From CAZVFX01 sp964626565 (GTDB lineage: Bacteria; Myxococcota_A; UBA9042; CAIXZC01): a stretch of DNA of 22,671 nucleotides. Each line of letters begins with the position of its first letter. Position 1 is the stretch's first letter. Shown here piece by piece: positions 15,921 to 22,671 of this stretch. The notes beneath the pieces were generated by a model. That model saw only the letters and a list, made by a program, of their open reading frames with translations. It did not search any database and was not told the origin of the DNA. A program made the position numbers and the translations under genes. Where the stretch lies: contig CAZVFX010000115.1 in NCBI GenBank assembly GCA_964626565.1, positions 1 to 22,671 of the forward strand. Reading direction: 5' to 3'.

Positions 15921-16143
15921 GCGCTGCAACCTGCACCGTCACAAGAAGCAGTCCACGCATAGACCTATCGCTAGCCATCGTGCAGAGGCCTGGTCGCCGT
16001 CACCCTGGTCCATGTTCCGGACAAGGACTCCGCACTGCCCAATCCACCTGAGAAGGACTCGCTGTAGGCCGTCTGTCATCCAGCGTTGTTCCTTGACTGT
16101 GCCCGTCGAGTCCGGCTATCCTTGCCGGCAGCGAGGTAACGAC
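15921..16143. other. Intergenic region between the kinase and FadL-like genes
   Basis: This 223-base stretch is formally open in the frame of the downstream gene, but it encodes an Arg/Ser/His-rich, low-complexity sequence without family resemblance and precedes a signal peptide, so it is not coding. It holds the promoter at 16093-16122. I see no convincing terminator. Confidence 0.6.
16093..16122 (+). promoter_or_regulatory. Sigma-70-like promoter for the FadL-like gene
   Basis: TTGACT (16093-16098), an 18-base spacer and TATCCT (16117-16122). The start codon TTG at 16144 follows a leader of about 15 bases containing GAGG. The -10 box sits in the loop of a perfect 5-base inverted repeat, CCGGC (16112-16116) and GCCGG (16124-16128), a possible operator. 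Confidence 0.55.
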
Positions 16144-17427
16144 TTGTCGCGTACGCCGGCCATTCTACTACTGCTTCACCTGTTCGCCCCCGCGGCGGCT
16201 TTTGCGGGCGGATTTTCCACCAACGATTTCGGTTGCAGACGACACGGGATGGCCGCGGTGGTGGCAAGACCGGACGATGTGACCGCACTGTTCCACAATC
16301 CCGCCGGGCTGGTGCTTCGCAAAGGGGACTTCCTGCAATTCAGCATGGCCACCTTCATCGTCGACCCGGGCATTCGCTTATACGACAGCAAGGGAGTACT
16401 GCATCCGGACCACGAGATCTCACCCGATTGGACTGTGGCCGGCAGCCCCTTCTTTGGCTACGCCACCGACCTCGGCACCCGGAAGTTCCGGCTCGCATTC
16501 GCCGCATTCCTCCCCAACGGATTCGGCGCCGACCTCCCCGAAGACGAGCCCAGCCGGTATCACTCGCTAAGAACCTGGTTCATCGCCAGCAGGGCCACCG
16601 CCGCGGCAGCTTACGAAGTCACTGACCGGTTTTCGGTAGGCGCGACCGTCAGCGTAATCCACGCATACATCAAGGCCAAACGATTCGTAAACACGTCCGT
16701 GTTTTCCGATCCGGACAACCGCTTCCTGCCCGCTTCTGAGACTGCGGAGGGAGATCACCTGCTGGAATTGGATGGACAGGACCTCACCTGGGCGGTGGAT
16801 TTCGGCGTCCTCTTCAAACCCCTCGATACCGTGAGTTTGGGTGCTTCATTCGCAGGTGGTTCGGCCGCAGAACTGGAAGGCGACGTGAACTTGAAATATA
16901 CCAATGGAGACAAGGAAGAGACTCGTCACCACACCGAGATCGTCATTCCCTTCACCCTTAGAGCCGGCATCAACTGGGAGGCTACCGAGCGCTTCGAGAT
17001 GGGATTTGACGTTCGCTACTGGCACTACCAGGTGTTTCAGGAGCAGCGCTCCGTCCTGGACGAACCTCTACTCAACGGGCTGCTTTCCGAACTGTCCTCT
17101 CCCAAGAACTACGGCAACTCCTGGAACATCGGCCTGGGCGTGATGCACCACACCACCGACGATCTCGACTTCATGGTCGGCTTCCGCAAGGACTACACCC
17201 CCATTCCCAACGAGACGCTGACGCTGGAAAACCCAAGCCGTAACACCCACAGCCTCTCCGGGGGAGTGCGATGGCAGTGCGATGACGACGTACGTCTCGG
17301 CTTCTCGCTGGTGCGGGGTTGGTTCGACCTCGCCAATGTGCAGAACAGCCTGACCGTGCCGCCGACGAACCTCAAGGCTCGCGGAGGCAACCTCACAGTC
17401 GGACTCGATCTCCTCCTTGAGCTTTAG
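16144..17427 (+). CDS. FadL/TodX (OMPP1) family outer-membrane transport protein
   Basis: This outer-membrane protein has 427 residues and starts at TTG, with GAGG 7 bases upstream and a well-placed promoter. A signal peptide with an A-x-A site ends after Ala21 (A-A-A-F-A). The mature N terminus G-G-F-S-T-N-D-F-G and the block D-D-V-T-A-L-F-H-N-P-A-G-L (about residues 44-56) are hallmarks of the FadL family hatch region. The rest alternates hydrophobic and polar residues and ends in aromatic/Leu-rich strands (G-G-N-L-T-V-G-L-D-L), consistent with a 14-stranded barrel. The length is close to the family norm (about 420-450). Family members pass long-chain fatty acids or other hydrophobic compounds across the outer membrane; the substrate here is unknown. 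The ankyrin gene follows 66 bases downstream on the same strand. Confidence 0.88.
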   Translation: MSRTPAILLLLHLFAPAAAFAGGFSTNDFGCRRHGMAAVVARPDDVTALFHNPAGLVLRKGDFLQFSMATFIVDPGIRLYDSKGVLHPDHEISPDWTVAGSPFFGYATDLGTRKFRLAFAAFLPNGFGADLPEDEPSRYHSLRTWFIASRATAAAAYEVTDRFSVGATVSVIHAYIKAKRFVNTSVFSDPDNRFLPASETAEGDHLLELDGQDLTWAVDFGVLFKPLDTVSLGASFAGGSAAELEGDVNLKYTNGDKEETRHHTEIVIPFTLRAGINWEATERFEMGFDVRYWHYQVFQEQRSVLDEPLLNGLLSELSSPKNYGNSWNIGLGVMHHTTDDLDFMVGFRKDYTPIPNETLTLENPSRNTHSLSGGVRWQCDDDVRLGFSLVRGWFDLANVQNSLTVPPTNLKARGGNLTVGLDLLLEL

Positions 17428-17493
17428 TAGTGGGAAACGCCACCGGATCTGATAACATGGGCCCAACGAGCAAGTTCCAACTTGAGGGTCTTC

Positions 17494-18669
17494 GTGTCAC
17501 CTAGGGTCGCCATACTTCTGTCCACAGTCGCATGGCTGGCAGTGTCGGTCCCAACCGGTGCCCATGCCCGTTCCCACGGCGCAGCGGCAACCCCGCGCCC
17601 GGCGCCCACCCCGCTTCAAGCCCAGTTGGTAAGGGCGGCGGAGACAGATGACGTCGATGCCATCAGAAATTCCCTCGCAGCAGGAGCCCTGGTGGACCAC
17701 CTGGACGACGCGGGCAAAACACCTCTCCACGTGGCCTCCTACGCCGGAAACGTCGACGCTGCCGCCGCCCTGCTGGATGGCGGCGCCTACATTGACTCGC
17801 TGGACGACGCGGGGAGGTCGCCGCTTTTCCACGCAGTAATGGGCAACTGTGTCGGCGTCGTGAAGTTGCTGGTGGCGCGCAAGGCGGATGTTGCCGTCAA
17901 CGACCGGTCCGGACGCAGCGCTCTCCATTGGGCCGCCTACTGCGGTCGGGAAAAGGTGGTAGGGGCGCTTCTCGACGCCGGAGCAGACGGCATACTGGAC
18001 GCTCCCGACTCGGCAGGCCGCACGGCCCTCGTTCTTGCGGTGCAGCATAGCGGTGATTGTGGACGCGGCATCGCGGTAGTAGAAGAGGGCGACGACACGC
18101 AGACGTCGGATGTCAAAGAGACTATTGTCCGACTGCTGCATGGGGGTGCCAACATCAACGCCACGGACCGGACCGGAGCGACCGCGCTGCACTGGGCAGC
18201 CCGCAAGCCGCGGACCGCGCTCATTCCCCTCCTGCTCTCCAGGGGGGCAAACGTTGATGCCAAAGACAAAGAAGGCCATACGCCCCTGGACATCGCGCGG
18301 CTGGCTGGAAACCGGGTTCCGTTGGAGATGTTATCCGACCCCATCCGCACCGCCGAGAACGTCAAAGAACGCGAAGAGCCGGAATTGAGTGCCAAGATCC
18401 TCGAAGCCGCGGGCAACGGCAACCTGGAGGAAGTGCGAAAACTCCTGGGACGAGGAGCCGACCCCAATGCAACGCGGGAAGACGGGACCACACCGCTCCA
18501 CCTCGCAGCAAGTGCGGGCAAGAGACGCGTTGTCGTCTACCTGCTGCTATCGGGGGCTCGTGCAGATGCCCGAGACAAAGAGGGGCGCTCGGCGCGGGAT
18601 CTGGCCCAGGCTAACGGCCATGAGCGTATCGTAGAACTCATCGACAAGCATCTGAAGAAACACCGATAG
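17494..18669 (+). CDS. Exported ankyrin-repeat protein
   Basis: This protein has 391 residues. The GTG start has GAGGG 5 bases upstream; an in-frame TTG at 17482 would swallow that site. A hydrophobic signal peptide ends near T-G-A-H-A (about residue 23), predicting a periplasmic or secreted protein. About ten ankyrin repeats follow from residue 40, with typical G-x-T-P-L-H-x-A and L-L-x-x-G-A-x-x-x cores. Repeat 5 carries an acidic insertion (about 183-205) and a charged linker near 280-303 separates repeats 7 and 8. The protein ends in a basic helix K-H-L-K-K-H-R. Ankyrin arrays are protein-binding scaffolds; the partner is unknown. It lies 66 bases after the FadL-like gene with no clear promoter between, so read-through is likely. 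It converges on the beta-helix gene with 13 bases between stops. Confidence 0.9.
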   Translation: MSPRVAILLSTVAWLAVSVPTGAHARSHGAAATPRPAPTPLQAQLVRAAETDDVDAIRNSLAAGALVDHLDDAGKTPLHVASYAGNVDAAAALLDGGAYIDSLDDAGRSPLFHAVMGNCVGVVKLLVARKADVAVNDRSGRSALHWAAYCGREKVVGALLDAGADGILDAPDSAGRTALVLAVQHSGDCGRGIAVVEEGDDTQTSDVKETIVRLLHGGANINATDRTGATALHWAARKPRTALIPLLLSRGANVDAKDKEGHTPLDIARLAGNRVPLEMLSDPIRTAENVKEREEPELSAKILEAAGNGNLEEVRKLLGRGADPNATREDGTTPLHLAASAGKRRVVVYLLLSGARADARDKEGRSARDLAQANGHERIVELIDKHLKKHR

Positions 18670-18682
18670 TCGGACTGGACGT

Positions 18683-20557
18683 TCAGGGGGCAGGGCAGTG
18701 TTTGCTCCCCGGCAACGCAGTCGCTTCCGAGGTATTGCCGTAGGCGCCCTGGTTGGCACGGCATCCGTTGGGTTCGGGCTCAAGAACATAGTCACTGTCC
18801 AGCGACCCCGCGTCGATGGCCGGCGAGCCGGGCGTCAGGTGGTAGTCCCCTGAGTCCGGTGCGACAAACAACGGATCGGCATCAGTGCATTCGGGAGAAA
18901 CCGTGGCATCCTTCCCCTGGGCCTCACCGCAATCGTGCAGAGTCGAAAACGCAGCCCCTAATTTGCCCGCAACCGCAGGGTCCGCGAACAAACAGTAGTC
19001 GCCGGTAGCAGAAACGATAGTGTCAACAATCACCACCATGGACGGCATAACCGACCTCGCCCACACCCCCACCGCAATATGCGGCAGTGTCTCAGAAACT
19101 CCACCTGGCGCAGCCTCGCAATCCTTACTTACCCCGACGATGGTATTGCCGCGCAGAGTTACCTCCTGCACTTTGTCCAGCATCACTCCGGCTGCCGGCG
19201 CACCCAACCAGTTGCAACCCCCGCTGATGCCGTTTAGAAGGTTACCACTGACGGTCAGTCCTGTGGAATCGCGAAGGCCGATTCCGGCGCTGCTGCCGCC
19301 CACCTCCAGCGATTCGCCTGCGCCGCCCCACACATCCTCTACCAAATTGCCGGTCACCATCGAGGCCTGGGCAAGCACCAACTGCACACCGGCGCCCGCA
19401 CCGCCGTCAGCTTCGCCGCCGTTGGGCGCCCCGCCCGTGATTCCCGCGATGCTGCTCGCCGTCACCGAAATACCCACACTGTTCTTCGATAAGACTCCGT
19501 CTGCCCGCCCTCCGGGCGTCCCGGTTCCGCCGGTGACCGAGAGGATTTCGCATTGCCCCACAAGGCAGTCCGCCGAATCGTCCAGCACCACCCCGGCAGC
19601 ACTTCCGCCAGCACCACCATCTCCAGCATCTCCGCCATCGATGACTGCAATGGTGGCACCGGTAATCTCGCACTCCTCAACCCTCTCCAGAGCAATTCCG
19701 GCCGCACTTATGCCGGCGCCACTCCCCCCCTCCACGTCGCTCACTGCGCAATTATCTATGGTGCAGGCCGACACTTCTTTCAAGCTGATTCCGGCAACCT
19801 CCGCGGCCACTCCGCAGCCGGTCCCGCTGACTTCGCTCACCTCGGTGTCCGAGATTATGATCGCGTTTACGTATTCCACATACACGCCCGCCGCAGCCGT
19901 GTCCTCGTCGCAACCAGAGCCCGCCAGCCCGCTGATCTTTAAACCCTCCAACTCGACGCCCATGAGAGGCGCATCGGCCTGCCCCCGAATGCTTACGCCG
20001 ACCCCGCCACCGGCAAGAGACAGGTTCTTCACCGATACTCCGTCGGCAGCGACGACTACCCCGGGTTCACCCGGAGCCGACAAGATCGTCACGGACGCGC
20101 TGGAGACGCCTTTCAGCGTAATTCCCACCGTGCCCAGGGTCACACCACCTTCGTACTCACCCGGTTTAACGAAGATCAGCGAGTCCTTGCACGCAGCCGC
20201 CACACCGTCGGCCAGCCCGGGAAAAGGATGGAGGTCTGTCCCATCAGCGAAGGGATCGGGGCTATTCTCCGCATCGACCCAAACAACGTCGGAACACTGG
20301 CAGATCCCGTCAAAACATGGCAGCCCGTCCTCGCACCCGCCGCAACTTCCGCCGCAGCCATCCGGGCCACACACGTTGCCACCACACTGCGGTTCACATG
20401 GCACGGCCTGGTCGTCCGTCACCTCAATCCCACCAAGGTCTGTCCCCAGCGAATCGGTCCCGCCTTCCACCAGCCGCCCCGGCGTGCCAGCGCACGCTGA
20501 TAGCATAATCACCGTACACAAGAGTAACTTCAGATCAGCAACTGTGAGCTCCAGCAT
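18683..20557 (-). CDS. Cys-rich lipoprotein with right-handed parallel beta-helix
   Basis: This lipoprotein has 624 residues. The ATG at 20557 has GGGAGG 7 bases upstream and a promoter 24 bases away. The signal ends in lipobox L-S-A-C22. One cysteine module (about 52-87) has the form C-x-P-Q-C-G-G-N-V-C-G-P-D-G-C-G-G-S-C-G, the same family as in the giant lipoprotein. Next is a typical beta-helix entry (D-G-T-D-L-H-P-F, A-C-K-D-S-L-I-F-V-K-P-G-E-Y), then many stacked turns with V-x-I-S-x-x-x-I and Gly/Ala-rich loops up to about residue 580. It ends with D-P-L-F-V-A-P-D and L-T-P-G-S-P-A-I-D-A-G, hallmark ends of the DUF1565/beta-helix polysaccharide-associated family. A role in binding or cleaving polysaccharide at the surface is plausible, but no catalytic triad can be assigned. 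Confidence 0.9.
   Translation of the reverse strand: MLELTVADLKLLLCTVIMLSACAGTPGRLVEGGTDSLGTDLGGIEVTDDQAVPCEPQCGGNVCGPDGCGGSCGGCEDGLPCFDGICQCSDVVWVDAENSPDPFADGTDLHPFPGLADGVAAACKDSLIFVKPGEYEGGVTLGTVGITLKGVSSASVTILSAPGEPGVVVAADGVSVKNLSLAGGGVGVSIRGQADAPLMGVELEGLKISGLAGSGCDEDTAAAGVYVEYVNAIIISDTEVSEVSGTGCGVAAEVAGISLKEVSACTIDNCAVSDVEGGSGAGISAAGIALERVEECEITGATIAVIDGGDAGDGGAGGSAAGVVLDDSADCLVGQCEILSVTGGTGTPGGRADGVLSKNSVGISVTASSIAGITGGAPNGGEADGGAGAGVQLVLAQASMVTGNLVEDVWGGAGESLEVGGSSAGIGLRDSTGLTVSGNLLNGISGGCNWLGAPAAGVMLDKVQEVTLRGNTIVGVSKDCEAAPGGVSETLPHIAVGVWARSVMPSMVVIVDTIVSATGDYCLFADPAVAGKLGAAFSTLHDCGEAQGKDATVSPECTDADPLFVAPDSGDYHLTPGSPAIDAGSLDSDYVLEPEPNGCRANQGAYGNTSEATALPGSKHCPAP
20234..20242 (-). repeat. 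Near copy of the GGGGACAGACC word
   Basis: GGGACAGAC followed by C on the minus strand, one G short of the full core, in the same gene as the exact copy at 20438. Confidence 0.35.
20438..20447 (-). repeat. GGGGACAGACC word in the beta-helix lipoprotein gene
   Basis: An exact core on the minus (coding) strand, flanked as T-GGGGACAGAC-CTT. It is read as Gly-Thr-Asp-Leu, as in the copies of the phosphodiesterase gene. Confidence 0.6.
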
Positions 20558-20580
20558 CGACCAGCCTCCCTTTCGGATCG

Positions 20581-20609
20581 ACTATAACCGGCAGGAAGCA
20601 CGCGCGCAA
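20581..20609 (-). promoter_or_regulatory. Sigma-70-like promoter for the beta-helix lipoprotein
   Basis: On the minus strand: TTGCGC (20604-20609), a 17-base spacer and TATAGT (20581-20586). It lies in the 69-base gap after the upstream TULIP-like gene, so the beta-helix gene can be transcribed on its own. Confidence 0.55.
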
Positions 20610-20626
20610 AATCGTGGCAGGAGTGA

Positions 20627-22671
20627 CTAAGGTTCGACAACACCGCTGACGTCACCGGAGAAAACGGTGTATCCCCACTTACGCTCAAGAGCCTTGGCGT
20701 CAATCTTGATTTTGGTGCCGGGAGGTATCATCGGATGCAAGCCGGTAAGATCCATATCAGGGATGGGGAAAGAGGCCGCTATCTGCTGGTCGAACACTGC
20801 CATGAGCTGGGTGCCGATCATCGATTCAATCATCGCCTTGAGCGCCTCAGCCTGCTCGGGCGTGGCGCCCACCACCGAGACATCGGCCACATCCACCTCC
20901 ACCATTGTGGGCGTAACCTCGGCCCCAACTTCCTGGCCGTTGGGCCCCTGAACGAGGGTAAAATCGACCGCTATTTCCACGCTGGCAAACAGATCAATGA
21001 GCATCTCCTTGCCCATGAACACCAGGCCGATAACCGTGGAGATGTCTCCGATCTGAGCGACGTAGTCTTCTTTCTGACAGTCGGTGAGAATGGGCGGCAG
21101 AAGGAAGTCGAGGTCCAACGAATTCAACTCGAGCCCCATGTCGGAGAGGTCGAGGCCCGACATCGTCTCCGGCGGAACCGGAATGGTGAACAACCCGCCC
21201 CAGAACAGCGAAAAGGGAATCTGGTTGAGCAGGTCGTCGTACAGAGCGACCTCGAACTTGTAGTTGCCCACAAAGGGAGCAACCTCAGCCTGCTTGCACG
21301 GCTGGTTGCTGATGGAGCCGGGTGACTGGTGCAACGTTCCTTTGGTGGCCAGCATAGTGGCCTGAATGCCGACAGTGCCGCCCTGAGACGTGAAATCCAC
21401 CGTCGATATCGACAGCACCGCCTTGAGAGTAACCGGCGGCCCGATACCGAGGTCAAGGGGAACCTCAAACATCTGCTCCCACGCGAGGGACTCGATACTC
21501 TGGCCGATGGCGCCGTTGATCTGGTCCGCCAGCGTGTCTTCGAACATGTCCTCCACCTTGTCCGCATACTCGTTGGCAAACCAATTAATGAGCCAGCCGA
21601 TGAGGAAGTCGAGGATGTCATTGTCCAACTCAACATCGATGTCGTTAATCCCCACACTGGGCTGCCCCGCAGACACCTGCACACCACCAGCACCGTCCGC
21701 GGACACAAACATGGTCACATCGATTGTGATGGAGTCGATCTTCACCTCTCCACTAACGTCCGGACAGACAAAGCCGTCCAGATCGGCTTCAACGTCGGTC
21801 TTGAAGTTCGGAATCATGATGTGGGTGAAGAGGCCACCCATGACCGGCACCAGATCCACATCCACTTTTCCCCACTGCACGTTTTCTATGAAAACCTCGT
21901 AGTCGCAAATACCCGCGTCACCGCTGGTAACGGGACTGGGAATCAAGGCTCCAAGATCTTGATCTTCCACCAGCATTACGATGACCGTCGCAATGTCGTC
22001 CAGGTCGCTGGTATCGTTGTCGTCCCACACCTCCTTGCCGAGGAACGCCATGACTCCATCCTTGACCATGGACGCCGAGGGATTGTCGTACTCCGAGGGG
22101 TAGAAGAAATTGGCGTAGTAGTAGGCATGAACCGCCGCAGCTTTGTTGCCCGCCGCGTCCGTCACTTCAGCCTTCGCCAGATTCATGCCATGCACGGAAG
22201 TCATGGAAGCGTCGAATGACCCATCGGGCCCGGCGCCGTCGGGGGCGCCATTCACGGTCAACTCGTAGGGCGGCTCTCCGCCGGTGATTATCCCCGTCAC
22301 CTCAAGCATGGACTCGGTCGTGGAGTAGCCTCGAGGGGGGTACGTTATCAGCACATTCAGGGGGTCCACAGGTACGAGGCACGCCCCGCAATCCGCCGGG
22401 CAATCCTCGCAAGCTTCCCCCGCTTCGCACTTTCCATCCCCACACCACCCCTCACACTCTCCGCAATCCTGGGGACAGACCGCACAGCTTTCGCCCTGGT
22501 CGCAACTGCCGTTGCCGCAGTCCTCAGTCACGCATTCGCCGCAATCGCCGGGACACGACTCGCAGTCCTCGTTGGAGTCGCAGCTGCCATCACCGCATTG
22601 GGTCGCGCAGGGGCCACAGTCGTCGGGGCAATTGTCACACTCCTCGCCCACTTCGCAGAAGTCGTTGCCGC
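20627..22671 (-). CDS. Cys-rich protein with Ig-like and putative TULIP/BPI-like region (5' partial)
   Basis: The frame runs off the right edge, leaving 680 residues and no start; an internal GTG at 22651 is not the true start because the cysteine repeat continues upstream. The N-terminal part has four copies (the first incomplete) of C-G-D-G-x-C-x-x-G-E-x-C-x-x-C-P-x-D-C-G, about 24 residues apart. An Ig-like segment follows (V-L-I-T-Y-P-P-R-G ... V-T-D-A-A-G-N-K-A). The remaining roughly 490 residues have long amphipathic strands and a helix pattern (D-F-L-I-G-W-L-I-N-W-F-A-N-E-Y-A-D-K-V, then Q-I-N-G-A-I-G-Q-S-I-E-S-L). A second copy of the helix theme lies near the end (A-L-K-A-M-I-E-S-M-I-G-T-Q-L), before F-P-I-P-D-M-D-L and a V-F-S-G-D-V-S-G close. 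This layout suggests tandem lipid-binding TULIP/BPI-like domains, but that is inference from pattern. The N terminus, probably a lipoprotein signal, is not visible. Confidence 0.75.
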   Translation of the reverse strand, partial: GNDFCEVGEECDNCPDDCGPCATQCGDGSCDSNEDCESCPGDCGECVTEDCGNGSCDQGESCAVCPQDCGECEGWCGDGKCEAGEACEDCPADCGACLVPVDPLNVLITYPPRGYSTTESMLEVTGIITGGEPPYELTVNGAPDGAGPDGSFDASMTSVHGMNLAKAEVTDAAGNKAAAVHAYYYANFFYPSEYDNPSASMVKDGVMAFLGKEVWDDNDTSDLDDIATVIVMLVEDQDLGALIPSPVTSGDAGICDYEVFIENVQWGKVDVDLVPVMGGLFTHIMIPNFKTDVEADLDGFVCPDVSGEVKIDSITIDVTMFVSADGAGGVQVSAGQPSVGINDIDVELDNDILDFLIGWLINWFANEYADKVEDMFEDTLADQINGAIGQSIESLAWEQMFEVPLDLGIGPPVTLKAVLSISTVDFTSQGGTVGIQATMLATKGTLHQSPGSISNQPCKQAEVAPFVGNYKFEVALYDDLLNQIPFSLFWGGLFTIPVPPETMSGLDLSDMGLELNSLDLDFLLPPILTDCQKEDYVAQIGDISTVIGLVFMGKEMLIDLFASVEIAVDFTLVQGPNGQEVGAEVTPTMVEVDVADVSVVGATPEQAEALKAMIESMIGTQLMAVFDQQIAASFPIPDMDLTGLHPMIPPGTKIKIDAKALERKWGYTVFSGDVSGVVEP
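22471..22480 (+). repeat. GGGGACAGACC word in the TULIP-like gene
   Basis: An exact core with following C on the plus strand, opposite to the coding strand. It is read as Val-Cys-Pro-Gln within a cysteine repeat, a different frame and orientation from the Gly-Thr-Asp copies. Confidence 0.6.

Noticed and set aside
15790..16143. 118-codon N-terminal extension of the FadL-like protein
   Set aside because: It overlaps the kinase gene end and includes the promoter; the signal peptide begins at the TTG at 16144.
17428..17493. A promoter for the ankyrin gene with GATAAC at 17451
   Set aside because: The -10 box is a partial match and no acceptable -35 box lies 16-18 bases upstream.
18670..18682. 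A bidirectional terminator between the ankyrin and beta-helix genes
   Set aside because: Only 13 bases separate the stops and I see no stem-loop with a T-tract there.
19020..20630. A 536-codon plus-strand open frame
   Set aside because: It is antisense to the beta-helix lipoprotein, which has a signal peptide, ribosome site and promoter. The shadow product is Pro/Ser/Ala/Thr-rich without recognisable domains.

Overview
This window (about 60% G+C by eye) looks like a chromosomal stretch from a large-genome deltaproteobacterial or Myxococcota-like organism (Bradymonadales and similar lineages). The signs are a run of secreted lipoproteins that share cysteine-rich modules of the C-x-G-K-E-C-G-x-D-x-C-G-G type, LamG and LVIVD repeat architectures, a PknB-type kinase fused to WD40 propellers with DWG in place of DFG, a FadL-like porin and a GspE/PilB-type ATPase. 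The taxonomic call is an inference. There is no rRNA, tRNA, CRISPR array, transposase gene or phage module.

Layout. (1) Bases 1-130, minus strand: the first 43 codons of a lipoprotein, divergent from (2) a cysteine-rich LVIVD-propeller lipoprotein at 301-2622. Both have good sigma-70-like promoters with TACAAT -10 boxes. (3) Minus strand 10541-2669: a two-gene unit made of a giant lipoprotein (nine cysteine modules, four LamG-like domains, a DUF2341-like domain) followed 16 bases later by a GspE/PilB-type ATPase with an N-terminal CRP-like sensor domain. (4) Plus strand 10681-15920: an alkaline-phosphatase-superfamily lipoprotein phosphodiesterase followed 14 bases later by a membrane Ser/Thr kinase with a 14-blade WD40 sensor region. 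(5) Plus strand 16144-18669: a FadL-type outer-membrane protein with its own promoter, then an exported ankyrin-repeat protein. (6) Minus strand 20557-18683: a parallel beta-helix lipoprotein. (7) Minus strand from the right edge to 20627: a cysteine-rich protein with an Ig-like domain and a possible tandem TULIP/BPI-like lipid-binding region, 5' truncated by the window.

Almost every gene encodes an exported or envelope protein. Five products carry an unambiguous N-terminal signal with a lipobox (genes starting at 130, 301, 10541, 10681 and 20557), two have cleavable signal peptides, and one is a membrane kinase. I read the region as an envelope/surface locus, but no single known pathway explains it.

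Features that stand out: the phosphodiesterase seems circularly permuted, with the half that normally follows the DHG motif placed at the N terminus; the ATPase has an unusual CRP-like N-terminal domain; there is a putative bacterial TULIP protein; and an 11-base DNA word, GGGGACAGACC, recurs far above expectation, in both orientations and in different reading frames inside coding sequence. A short imperfectly palindromic repeat, resembling a widely dispersed bacterial element, fills the 46-base gap at 2623-2668.
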